From Moraxellaceae bacterium (GTDB taxonomy: Bacteria; Pseudomonadota; Gammaproteobacteria; Pseudomonadales; Moraxellaceae): a DNA stretch of 64,000 nucleotides. A program made the translations under genes and the position numbers. Within the stretch, counting starts at the first letter, position 1, and each line of letters starts with the position of its first letter. Below the pieces are notes generated by a model that did no database searches, was not told the DNA's origin, and worked only from the letters and a program-made list of their open reading frames with translations. The stretch covers positions 27,083-91,082 of the forward strand of contig JAJFBF010000001.1 of NCBI GenBank assembly GCA_020697295.1, given 5' to 3'. This document shows positions 56,141-62,896 of this stretch, piece by piece.

Positions 56141-57029
56141 GCTCGCCGGCGCCCTCACTGCTCCATTCCGGGCATTCCGGGCATTCCGGGCATTCCGGGC
56201 ATTCCGGGCATTCCGGGCATTCCGGGCATTCCGGGCATTCCGGGCATTCCGGGCATTCCGGGCGGGCGTAGGTTTCTTGCAAATAATCCAGGATCAGCGA
56301 CGATTCCAGCAACTTGGCGCCCGTATTCGGATCTTCCAGATAGGGGACCTGCATATGGCCCGTGCGCCCGTAGTGCGCCTCGCGCTTGCCGCCGGGCACC
56401 GGCTCATAGGGCCCCGGCTTCAGGCGCAGCCGGGCCGGGCCGATGTCCTGCCAGCGCTCCTTGCCGACATTGTGCAGCACATAGGGAATCTCCAGCTCGC
56501 ACAGGCGCTCGCGCACCAGGCGGGAGTAGGGACTGCTCTCGAAGCTCCACAGGTGCAGCTGCCGGGCCGGAATCTTGCCCGGCGACAGCTTCTGGCCGGC
56601 CAGGCCACGCACCACCGTGCCCAAGTAGACGCCCGGCAGCGTCGCCCAGCTGCGCTGGTACGTCCGCGGCACTGGCCGACGCGCATACGCGGCAAAGAGA
56701 TATTCCACGATCGCCTGCGATTCATACATGATCGTGCCGGTATTGGGGTCGACCAGCAGGGGAAACTGCTGCTTGCCCCCAAGCCGCTCCGCCTCCGGAC
56801 GGAAGCGCGTACCGCCCTTGGGGCAGGGCAGGATCTCGACATCCATATGCAGGGCGGTCAGCGCCTCCCGCACCAGGCGACAGTAGGGGCTGGCCTCGAT
56901 GTCGTAGAGCTTCAGCGGCTGTTCCGGCTGCGTCACGCCCTTGAGCGCCGCGCTGCCGCGCCATTTGCCGAGGGTCGAACTGACCACGGAACCGAGGACA
57001 TTGAGCTGGTGGATGACGGGATTGGGCAT
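56025..57029 (-). CDS. Tandem GST N-domain protein with (Pro-Glu-Cys)n tail overlapping the neighbour
   Basis: 334 aa. Two glutathione S-transferase N-terminal (thioredoxin-fold) domains in tandem: the first with LYDIEASPYCRLVREALTAL and FPLLVDPNTGTIMYESQAIVEYL, the second with SFESSPYSRLVRERLCELEIPY and VPYLEDPNTGAKLLESSLILDYLQETYA. The first has Cys after SPY, the second Ser. Right where the second domain ends, the 9-mer repeat at 56164-56262 encodes about ten PEC tripeptides. The frame then continues antisense into the last 116 bases of the GAF gene, adding an Arg/Trp-rich tail before the stop at 56025. The natural end of this family would be close to residue 255, so the tail looks like a read-through created by the repeat. 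Confidence 0.72.
   Translation of the reverse strand: MPNPVIHQLNVLGSVVSSTLGKWRGSAALKGVTQPEQPLKLYDIEASPYCRLVREALTALHMDVEILPCPKGGTRFRPEAERLGGKQQFPLLVDPNTGTIMYESQAIVEYLFAAYARRPVPRTYQRSWATLPGVYLGTVVRGLAGQKLSPGKIPARQLHLWSFESSPYSRLVRERLCELEIPYVLHNVGKERWQDIGPARLRLKPGPYEPVPGGKREAHYGRTGHMQVPYLEDPNTGAKLLESSLILDYLQETYARPECPECPECPECPECPECPECPECPECPECPEWSSEGAGELRPWWRAARFRGRWRWRPRRRGGSGWRWRWRPLRGRSR
56164..56262. repeat. Tandem 9-mer repeat (CATTCCGGG), 11 copies
   Basis: Eleven perfect copies of CATTCCGGG; on the minus strand this encodes Pro-Glu-Cys repeats at the C-terminus of the GST-like protein. Because the unit is 9 bases, gain or loss of copies keeps the reading frame and only varies tail length. 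Confidence 0.92.
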
Positions 57030-57431
57030 GGCGTACTCCTGTGGGGAATGCTGGCGACTCCAATGCCGCCGACCGCAAAGCTGCAGGCCGGGCCTCAGCC
57101 CAACCGTGAAAGAATGTAGGTCGGGCTTCAGCCCGACGGAAGCGGATATTGTCGGGCCTCAGCCCGACCTACAAGAGCCCGACTGCCCAGGAGTGGTTTC
57201 TGTAGGTCGGGCTTCAGCCGGGGGCGCCCAGCCCGACTGACGACCGTTGCTGTCGGGCTGAAGCCCGACCTACAAGGGCCAGCCTGGCCCACAAGTCCCA
57301 TTTACCAACAAGAGCGCAAAATGCCCGACGAAGCACTATCCCGGACCCCGTCCGGTCGGGGATAATCGCCGCCTCAAATTCCAGACCGGCGCCCCGGTGC
57401 CCAAGACTCCCACGGAAGCCACAGCCACATC
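57030..57431. other. Divergent intergenic region with REP-like clusters
   Basis: 402 bases upstream of pckA. It holds two paired REP-like clusters (57115-57274, annotated separately) and, nearer to pckA, no other recognisable element. The pckA promoter must lie between about 57275 and 57400. Confidence 0.6.
57115..57274. repeat. Two paired REP-like elements (BIME-like)
   Basis: Pair 1: GTCGGGCTTCAGCCCGAC at 57120 facing GTCGGGCCTCAGCCCGAC ending with CTAC at 57172. Pair 2: GTAGGTCGGGCTTCAGCC at 57202 facing GTCGGGCTGAAGCCCGACCTAC ending at 57273. The flanking GTAGG/CCTAC marks show that the units of each pair are in opposite orientation. Confidence 0.82.
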
Positions 57432-58973
57432 ATGACCACGCTTGCTATCTACCAGGACCTCACCCGTGCCCAGCTCGTTGAACTCGCCGTTCAGCGCAAG
57501 GAAGGCACCCTGGCCGCCAATGGCGCCCTGACCGTCAACACCGGCCACCGCACCGGCCGCTCCCCCGCCGACCGCTTCCTGGTGGACGAAGCCAGCACCC
57601 GTGACAGCATCCACTGGGGCCCGGTCAACAAGGCCTTCCCGGAAGACAAGTTCAACGCCCTCTGGGACCGCGTCCAGTCCTACATCAGCACGCGCGACCA
57701 GTTCGTGAACCACCTGCACGTGGGCTCTGACCCCAACCACTACCTGCCGGTAAAGGTCACTACCGAAACCGCCTGGCACGCCCTCTTCGGCAAGAACCTG
57801 TTCATCACCCCGGATCACTACAACGCCGGCAAGAAAGACGAATGGCAGGTCATCAACGCCCCCGGCTTCGAGTGCGTGCCCTCGCGTGACGGCACCAACT
57901 CCGACGGCGCCGTCATCATCAACCTGGGCGCGCGCAAGGTGCTGCTGGCCGGCATGAACTACGCCGGTGAAATGAAGAAGGCCATGTTCTCCGTGCAGAA
58001 CTACCTGCTGCCGGGCAACGACGTGCTGTCCATGCACTGCTCCGCCAACGTCGGTGACGACGGCGGCGTCGCCCTCTTCTTCGGCCTCTCCGGCACCGGC
58101 AAGACCACCCTCTCCGCCGACCCGGAACGCTCCCTGATCGGCGACGACGAGCACGGCTGGGCCAAGGGCTCCGTGTTCAACATCGAAGGCGGCTGCTACG
58201 CCAAGTGCATCAACCTCTCCAAGGAAAACGAGCCGGTCATCTGGGACGCCATCAAGTTCGGCGCCGTGCTCGAAAACGTCGTCCTCGACGACAAGCGCGT
58301 GCCCGACTACGACGACGTCAGCCGCACCCAGAACACCCGTGCCGCCTACCCGCTGGAACACATCGCCAAGCGCATCGAGATCAACCGCGCCGGCGAACCC
58401 AAGCACGTCATCTTCCTGACCTGCGACCTCTACGGCGTCATGCCCCCGGTCGCCGTGCTCGACAACGAACAGGCCGCCTTCCACTTCCTGTCCGGCTACA
58501 CCGCGCTCGTCGGCTCCACCGAAATGGGCGCCGGCCCCGGCATCAAGACCACCTTCTCCACCTGCTTCGGCGCTCCGTTCTTCCCGCGCCACGCCGGCGA
58601 ATACGCCAAGCTGCTGATGAAGCGCATCAACGAGTTCGACTCCAAGGTGTTCATCGTCTCCACCGGCTGGACCGGCGGCTCGCACGGCACCGGCAAGCGC
58701 TTCAGCATCCCGACCACCCGTGCCGTGGTGCGCGCCATCCTCACCGGCCAGCTCGACAACGTCGAAACCCAGCACCTCGACATCATGAACCTGAAGGTGC
58801 CGGTCGCCGTCGAAGGCGTCGACCCCAAGCTGCTCGTGCCCCGCAACACCTGGGCCGACCCCGCCGCCCACGACGCCAAGGCCCGCGAACTCGCCGGCCT
58901 CTTCCTCAAGAACTTCGACGAGAAATACGCCGACGTCGACCCGGCCATCCGCGCCGCCGGCCCGAAGGGCTGA
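57432..58973 (+). CDS. pckA: Phosphoenolpyruvate carboxykinase (ATP)
   Basis: 513 aa. Substrate-binding [22 protein letters not shown] (Lys/metal site), the kinase-1a P-loop [11 protein letters not shown], kinase-2 IGDDEHGW and the [26 protein letters not shown] segments are canonical for ATP-type PEPCK. Converts oxaloacetate to phosphoenolpyruvate for gluconeogenesis. A bidirectional-looking terminator follows. Confidence 0.97.
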   Translation: MTTLAIYQDLTRAQLVELAVQRKEGTLAANGALTVNTGHRTGRSPADRFLVDEASTRDSIHWGPVNKAFPEDKFNALWDRVQSYISTRDQFVNHLHVGSDPNHYLPVKVTTETAWHALFGKNLFITPDHYNAGKKDEWQVINAPGFECVPSRDGTNSDGAVIINLGARKVLLAGMNYAGEMKKAMFSVQNYLLPGNDVLSMHCSANVGDDGGVALFFGLSGTGKTTLSADPERSLIGDDEHGWAKGSVFNIEGGCYAKCINLSKENEPVIWDAIKFGAVLENVVLDDKRVPDYDDVSRTQNTRAAYPLEHIAKRIEINRAGEPKHVIFLTCDLYGVMPPVAVLDNEQAAFHFLSGYTALVGSTEMGAGPGIKTTFSTCFGAPFFPRHAGEYAKLLMKRINEFDSKVFIVSTGWTGGSHGTGKRFSIPTTRAVVRAILTGQLDNVETQHLDIMNLKVPVAVEGVDPKLLVPRNTWADPAAHDAKARELAGLFLKNFDEKYADVDPAIRAAGPKG

Positions 58974-59002
58974 CACCGCCCGCGGCTCACGCCGCGCGAC
59001 TG

Positions 59003-59030
59003 AAAAAGGGGCGCCGCGGCGCCCCTTTTT
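59003..59030 (+). terminator. Intrinsic terminator of pckA
   Basis: Perfect stem AAAAAGGGGCGCC-GC-GGCGCCCCTTTTT, 30 bases after the stop. Confidence 0.9.
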
Positions 59031-59152
59031 CTTTGCGCCGCCGGCGACGCCGGCCCCTGGAACCCGACCCCTTCCCAGGCTGGCAGAGCGCCGCCAGCCA
59101 CCTCCCCCCGAGACACGGAAGCGCCACCGCCTCCAGTGCCAGTCCGGTAGGT

Positions 59153-59170
59153 CGGGATTTATCCCGACTG
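59153..59170. repeat. REP-like palindrome, GTCGGGAT class
   Basis: GTCGGGATTTATCCCGAC, the last chromosomal repeat before the integron. Confidence 0.7.
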
Positions 59171-59202
59171 GCAAATTGCAAAACACCCCCTGCGACAAGC
59201 TC

Positions 59203-60159
59203 CTAGTCGATCGGACTGCGCACCGACAGTCCGTCACGGTGCACTACATGCGTATAGATTTGCGTCGTCGACACATCGGAATGCCCCAGCAGCTCCTGCA
59301 CCGTCCGGATATCGTAGCCCGACTCCAGCAAATGGGTCGCAAAGGAATGCCGCAAGGTATGCGGCGTAACCGGCTTCAGGACACCGGCACGCGCCGCCGC
59401 CTGGCGCACTCCCCGCTGAATTCGCTGCTCATCGACAGGAAGACGCCACACCTGGCCCGAGCGTGGATCCAGCGACGTCCGCCACGACGGAAACAGGAAT
59501 TGCCAACCCTCCTCGCGCCGCTGCGCAAGAGACGTCCGCCCCAGCCCGTGGGGCAGCACCCCCGCCCCCTGATCCTGCCGATACTGCTCCAGCGCCCGCT
59601 CCTTTTGCCGCTCCAGCTCCAAGAGCAGACTCCCCGGCAACACCGTTGTCCTGTCCTTCGCGCCCTTGCCAGCGCGGACAACAATGATGCGCCGAGCCAT
59701 GTCGATATCCTGGATACGCAGCCGACAGGCCTCGAGCAGACGCATGCCCGTGCCATAGAGAAGGCGGATGACCAGGCCCGTATCCCCCTCCACCCGGAGC
59801 AACAGCGCCTGCACTTCGTCGCGCGAAAGAACGACGGGAAGCTTGCGGGGCCGCTTGGCCCTGACAACATCCTGCAACCAGGGCAGATCCACGCCAAGCA
59901 CCTCCCGATAGAGATACAGGAGCGCGGAAAGCGCCTGATTCTGCGTCGACGCCGACACCTCGCCAGTCACGGCCAGATGCGTGAGGAAGGCCGAAACCTC
60001 CGCAGCACCGAGCTCGCGTGGATGACGCCGTCCGCTAAACACCACGAAGCGCCAGACCCAGCGCAGATATATCTCCTCGGTACGGATACTGTAGTGCCTT
60101 GTACGCAAGGACTGCCGCATCACCTCCAGCAATCCAGGACGGGACGCCCGGTCATCCAT
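59203..60159 (-). CDS. intI: Integron integrase IntI (tyrosine recombinase)
   Basis: 318 aa from ATG 60159 (AGGGAG about 11 bases upstream; an ATG at 60186 would add nine residues). Tyrosine recombinase catalytic residues: Arg140 in GTGMRLLEACRL, Lys in GKGAKDR, His267 and Arg270 in TPHTLRHSFATHLL, His293 in LLGHSDVST and Tyr302 in QIYTHV. The extra IntI-specific domain lies at about 208-232 (EEGWQFLFPSWRTSLDPRSG), absent from XerCD. Ends with SVRSPID, as IntI proteins do. Catalyses attI x attC and attC x attC recombination. Confidence 0.95.
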   Translation of the reverse strand: MDDRASRPGLLEVMRQSLRTRHYSIRTEEIYLRWVWRFVVFSGRRHPRELGAAEVSAFLTHLAVTGEVSASTQNQALSALLYLYREVLGVDLPWLQDVVRAKRPRKLPVVLSRDEVQALLLRVEGDTGLVIRLLYGTGMRLLEACRLRIQDIDMARRIIVVRAGKGAKDRTTVLPGSLLLELERQKERALEQYRQDQGAGVLPHGLGRTSLAQRREEGWQFLFPSWRTSLDPRSGQVWRLPVDEQRIQRGVRQAAARAGVLKPVTPHTLRHSFATHLLESGYDIRTVQELLGHSDVSTTQIYTHVVHRDGLSVRSPID

Positions 60160-60258
60160 GACAGATATCACTCCCTGATTACCCATCGAGAGTGTGGTAT
60201 ACCTCCAGCCTCCCCCAACAGGCTCAATAGGTTGCGCCTAAGTATCCATGCTATCCGT

Positions 60259-60295
60259 CATAGCCTTCGGGATAGCTATGCCTCATATTTGAGGC
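60259..60295. repeat. Two adjoining inverted repeats in the attI region
   Basis: CATAGC ... GCTATG (60259-60280) and GCCTCA-TATT-TGAGGC (60280-60295), sharing one base, immediately before the attI crossover. Possible integrase-binding or regulatory sites for intI/Pc. Confidence 0.5.
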
Positions 60296-60315
60296 CTACT
60301 TAACGTTAGGTGGCT
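60296..60315. other. attI recombination site (core)
   Basis: Core GTTAGGT at 60305-60311, preceded by TTAAC. It marks the junction between the platform and cassette 1. The full attI should extend upstream by about 60 bases and is not delimited here. Confidence 0.8.
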
Positions 60316-60347
60316 TATATGCGGTGCAAGGTTCACAAGGAGAGAGC

Positions 60348-60570
60348 ATGTTTCAACTGATAATTTTGGCAGCCATCATCATTCCATTAGTGGCTATCTG
60401 CGATAATTTTGGCAGCCATCATCATTCCATTAGTGGCTATCTGCAAAAAGACTGGCCTAAATCCAGCCTTCTCAGTACTGGGCATCTTGGTTTTTATTGG
60501 CTTAATTATTTTTGGCCTAAAACTTGGCCGATCACCTTGGCCTGCCCTGGAATCAAAGGAGGGCGCTTAA
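60348..60570 (+). pseudogene. Small membrane protein gene of cassette 1, broken by a 43-bp duplication
   Basis: ATG 60348 (AGGAGAGAGC upstream) starts MFQLIILAAIIIPLVAIC. Bases 60359-60401 are repeated exactly at 60402-60444; 43 is not a multiple of 3, so the frame is lost after the first copy. With one copy removed the gene reads on as KKTGLNPAFSVLGILVFIGLIIFG and stops at TAA 60568-60570: 59 aa, two membrane helices. That is a convincing ancestral gene. In its present form only a chimeric frame remains, so it is probably inactive. The next gene starts on the base after this stop. Confidence 0.8.
60359..60444. repeat. Perfect 43-bp tandem duplication
   Basis: Two identical 43-base copies, 60359-60401 and 60402-60444, inside the first cassette gene. 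Confidence 0.97.
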
Positions 60571-60765
60571 ATGATGTATGGCCTCTCTCTTCCTCACGTC
60601 ATAATTCTTCTGGTTATGCTGGTACTTCCTTTGCTTGCTTTCAGAAAGGCGGTAATTCGTGCCGGCTTTTCACCTTACTGGCTCCTCCTGGGCTTGGTTC
60701 CCGGCGTGAGCCTAGTCCTACTGTGGCTCTTTGCATTCTCCAAGTGGCCCGCATACGAGAGGTAA
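60571..60765 (+). CDS. Small two-helix membrane protein (cassette 1)
   Basis: 64 aa starting ATGATG directly after the stop of the broken gene. Two hydrophobic helices (VIILLVMLVLPLLAF and SPYWLLLGLVPGVSLVLLWLF) separated by RKAVIRAGF, a Lys/Arg loop that mirrors the KKTGLNPAF loop of the broken gene. The two genes are therefore related and were probably translated together. Function unknown; small membrane proteins of this kind are frequent in integron cassettes. Confidence 0.8.
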   Translation: MMYGLSLPHVIILLVMLVLPLLAFRKAVIRAGFSPYWLLLGLVPGVSLVLLWLFAFSKWPAYER

Positions 60766-60814
60766 AAGGCACCCGGAGAGTGGCTTAACGGGCAAAGCCC
60801 GGCTTCGGCCAGCC

Positions 60815-60900
60815 ACCTAACCATACGTTCCAGGGGACGCGTGACATGCCGCCTCCCGCAGCTACCACCGGGGGCCGCGCCCCTGAACTCCACGTTAGAT
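60815..60900 (+). other. attC site 1
   Basis: R'' ACCTAAC (60815-60821), R' GTTAGAT (60894-60900), arms GTTCCAGGGGACGCG and CGCGCCCCTGAAC. Length 86 bases. Confidence 0.9.
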
Positions 60901-61335
60901 GCTTGGTTGCCGCTTCTTGCCCGCTTCGGTCGCGCCGTCTCAGCTTCTCCCTGCATCTCTGCGTTCACAGCCGCTGGGCTTCGGGGCTTCGGCAGGAGTC
61001 GTCATGTCGGGCTCCCGGCCGGGCATTCTGTCGCCGCCGCTGGGCGCGCTGTCAGCCAGGCCCGCGAGCCCAGTAGAGGGGCCAGTACTCCATCGCCAAA
61101 CCTGCGTTCTGCCGGGGCTAACCCGAGCTCCGTTAGCGGGCCGGGCTTCGGCCCAATCCCCCGAATAGGGGTCCGTGATTCCCGGGCTTCAAATGGTGGG
61201 GTTCCTGCGCTACCTTCAGCTCAACTTCAAAGGTCGCAGATGCGATAGCCCGGCGCGTCTAACTCTGCGTTCCAGGCGACCCGGTACACGTCGGCTTTTA
61301 CACCCAAGGGCGTCTGCGGGCGCCTGAACTCCACG
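60895..61335 (+). other. Cassette 2: no convincing gene
   Basis: 441 bases bounded by attC1 and attC2. Short open frames exist (for example from an ATG at 60899) but have biased, low-complexity composition and no ribosome binding site. The start resembles cassette 5 (CCGCTT-T-CGCTTCGG). A palindrome GCTAAC-N9-GTTAGC lies at about 61115-61136 and may be a relic of an attC-like core. Bases 61171-61256 hold the conserved block described among the findings. Confidence 0.7.
61171..61256 (+). repeat. Conserved pre-attC block (cassette 2)
   Basis: Starts GTCCGTGATTCCCGGG and continues CTTCAAATGGTGG; the same block precedes attC in cassettes 3, 4 and 5. Confidence 0.8.
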
Positions 61336-61341
61336 TTAGGG
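61257..61341 (+). other. attC site 2
   Basis: R'' GTCTAAC (61257-61263), R' GTTAGGG (61335-61341), arms GTTCCAGGCGACCCG and CGGGCGCCTGAAC. Confidence 0.9.
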
Positions 61342-61348
61342 GCAGCTC

Positions 61349-61681
61349 ATGGATGAATATGAGTACGAATCTCGGGTAAGGATCATTGAGCTCGTAGAGG
61401 CCTTCAAAGCCGGCACCGCAGATATGCGCGAGCTAATCTACTGGCTCCATGGCTACTCAACCACACTAAGCCACATTGAAGACATCGCCAGCCTTCTCTC
61501 CCCACTGGACGCCAAGGGAGCTGAGCTAGATTCCATCCCCAAAGACGACCAAGCCCCAAACTGGGCGCCTGCGGCCTGGGCTCGAGTAAAGAAGACAGAG
61601 GCTGAAATTGTGGATTACTTCACTACCTACCTTAATCAGCACGGTGAAGCCCTGCTAACGGCAGCCGGCAAAGGCCTCTAA
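61349..61681 (+). CDS. Cassette 3 protein of unknown function
   Basis: 110 aa, ATG 8 bases after attC2 with GGGGCAG upstream. Acidic, helical, no signal or membrane segment; TADMRELIYWLHGYSTTLSHIEDIASLLSPLD and AARVKKTEAEIVDYFTTYLNQHGEALL-type segments. No family recognised. GC content is lower than the host genes, consistent with foreign origin. Confidence 0.75.
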   Translation: MDEYEYESRVRIIELVEAFKAGTADMRELIYWLHGYSTTLSHIEDIASLLSPLDAKGAELDSIPKDDQAPNWAPAAWARVKKTEAEIVDYFTTYLNQHGEALLTAAGKGL

Positions 61682-61716
61682 CCGCCGACTTACAGGGGCC
61701 TCGCCCACCCCCTTCT

Positions 61717-61798
61717 TAATTCCCGCCCTTCAAATGCCCATTCGCCTGAGGTAGCGTTTAGCGCAACCATAGAAGCCGCTGCTCCCGTAGCTGGGCGC
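61717..61798 (+). repeat. Conserved pre-attC block (cassette 3)
   Basis: Diverged copy starting TAATTCCCGCCCTTCAAATG and ending GCCGCTGCTCCCGTAG, which matches the end of the cassette 4 copy. Confidence 0.7.
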
Positions 61799-61883
61799 CC
61801 CTAACCATACGTTCCAGGCGACGCGGTACACTTCGGCTATTACACCCTAGGGCGTCTACGCGCGCCTGAACTCCACGTTAGGT
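61799..61883 (+). other. attC site 3
   Basis: R'' CCCTAAC (61799-61805), R' GTTAGGT (61877-61883), arms GTTCCAGGCGACGCG and CGCGCGCCTGAAC. Confidence 0.9.
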
Positions 61884-61900
61884 ACCATGAAGGCATCATC

Positions 61901-62269
61901 TTGAACTGGCTGCTATCCCTCGCATCTGCTGCCGTTTCAGCTGCAGCTTGCCTCCTTGGTGTGGCAATTGCTCTCTCTGCCTTCGAGGCCGGAGAGCTAT
62001 GGCCGGCCGCCTTTTATGCAGCGATTATCTTTTCATATGGTGCCACGGTCCTACTGCTGCTTTCGTTCGCTTGGTACCGGCCAAGGCCATTTCAAGTAGC
62101 CGCAGCAGCTTGGGCCGGCATCGTACTGGTGAGTACATTCTTTATCGCCAGCCTGGATGTCGCGTTCATCTCAGGCCTGGAGTGGGGCTCTCAATTCGCA
62201 GCGGCCATGGCGGCATTCTTGGCATTCACTACAGTTCGTCGCCTGCAATTGCGCCAAGCCAAGGAGTAA
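61901..62269 (+). CDS. Cassette 4 integral membrane protein
   Basis: 122 aa starting at TTG 61901, with GAAGG 8 bases upstream; no ATG fits. Four hydrophobic helices: LLSLASAAVSAAACLLGVAIA, AAFYAAIIFSYGATVLLLLSFAW, AAAAWAGIVLVSTFFIASLDV and the last, QFAAAMAAFLAFTTV, with a short basic tail. Function unknown. Confidence 0.75.
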   Translation: MNWLLSLASAAVSAAACLLGVAIALSAFEAGELWPAAFYAAIIFSYGATVLLLLSFAWYRPRPFQVAAAAWAGIVLVSTFFIASLDVAFISGLEWGSQFAAAMAAFLAFTTVRRLQLRQAKE

Positions 62270-62333
62270 AGGGCATCTACTCTTCAGCCAATGGCTGCCT
62301 GGCGATGGCATCGAACCCTGGGTGGCCGCCCCT

Positions 62334-62420
62334 GTCCGTGATTCCCGAGCTTCAAATGGTGGTGAGGCTGCGGTAACTTCAGTGCCAATTCGGGTGCCGC
62401 TGCTCCTGTAGCGCGGCGCC
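62334..62420 (+). repeat. Conserved pre-attC block (cassette 4)
   Basis: Starts GTCCGTGATTCCCGAG, then CTTCAAATGGTGG, and ends GCCGCTGCTCCTGTAGC before attC4. Confidence 0.8.
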
Positions 62421-62506
62421 ACCTAACCATACGTTCCAGGGGACGCCTTTCCATGCCGGCTGTTATGGCAGGCGGCATAGCGGCGCCCCTGAACTCCACG
62501 TTAGGC
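62421..62506 (+). other. attC site 4
   Basis: R'' ACCTAAC (62421-62427), R' GTTAGGC (62500-62506), arms GTTCCAGGGGACGCC and GGCGCCCCTGAAC; interior almost identical to attC5. Confidence 0.92.
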
Positions 62507-62876
62507 CCGTCTGCCGCTTGCTGTTCGCTTCGGCTATTCCGTAAAAATTTTTACCCATATTGGCTTCGGTGCGGCCGTTGCGGCTTCGGGTGTTCGCTCA
62601 GGTTCAGCCGCCGCTGGCTCAGCCTTGATTGCCCAGCACTGTCAGCACGGCGCGAACCGCTCCCCCGTTGTTTCTCTGCCCGGCCCGGGGCTCCGCCAAG
62701 CGCCGTTATCGGTCAGTGATTCCCGGGCTTCAAATTGGCGGGTGGCTTCGGTAAGGTCGGGGCTTATTGGGCGGTTGGTGCCCTGGCATTGGCCAGCGCC
62801 TAACTCCCGTTCCAGGGGACGCCTTTCCATGCCGGCTGTTATGGCGGCCGTCAGCGCGGCGCCCCTGAACTCCACG
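62501..62876 (+). other. Cassette 5: no convincing gene
   Basis: 376 bases. The frame following TAG at 62502 is open through the cassette but has no ATG or ribosome binding site and codes a low-complexity product; I do not count it as a gene. The start (CCGCTTGCTGTTCGCTTCGG) is related to that of cassette 2. Bases 62712-62797 hold the shared pre-attC block. Confidence 0.65.
62712..62797 (+). repeat. Conserved pre-attC block (cassette 5)
   Basis: Starts GTCAGTGATTCCCGGG followed by CTTCAAATTGGCGGG. Confidence 0.8.
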
Positions 62877-62882
62877 TTAGGG
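62798..62882 (+). other. attC site 5
   Basis: R'' GCCTAAC (62798-62804), R' GTTAGGG (62876-62882), arms GTTCCAGGGGACGCC and GGCGCCCCTGAAC. Confidence 0.92.
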
Positions 62883-62896
62883 CGCAGGGAGAAAAC

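Noticed and set aside
56164..56262. Possible CRISPR array
   Set aside because: 9-base direct tandem repeat without spacers; it is a coding microsatellite.
58205..59206. 333-codon plus-strand frame inside pckA
   Set aside because: Out-of-frame shadow of pckA with Arg/His-rich composition, crosses the terminator.
60160..60300. LexA (SOS) box upstream of intI
   Set aside because: No good CTG-N10-CAG match found by eye; only partial similarity near 60193-60205.
60324..60788. 154-codon frame through cassette 1
   Set aside because: Produced only by the frameshifting 43-bp duplication; it covers the second gene out of frame.
60841..61248. Open frames in cassette 2 (135, 89 and 76 codons)
   Set aside because: Begin within attC1 or have no ribosome binding site; low-complexity products. 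They may be traces of a decayed gene.
61349..61681. Toxin-antitoxin module in cassette 3
   Set aside because: Only one gene, no toxin or antitoxin motif, no small partner frame.
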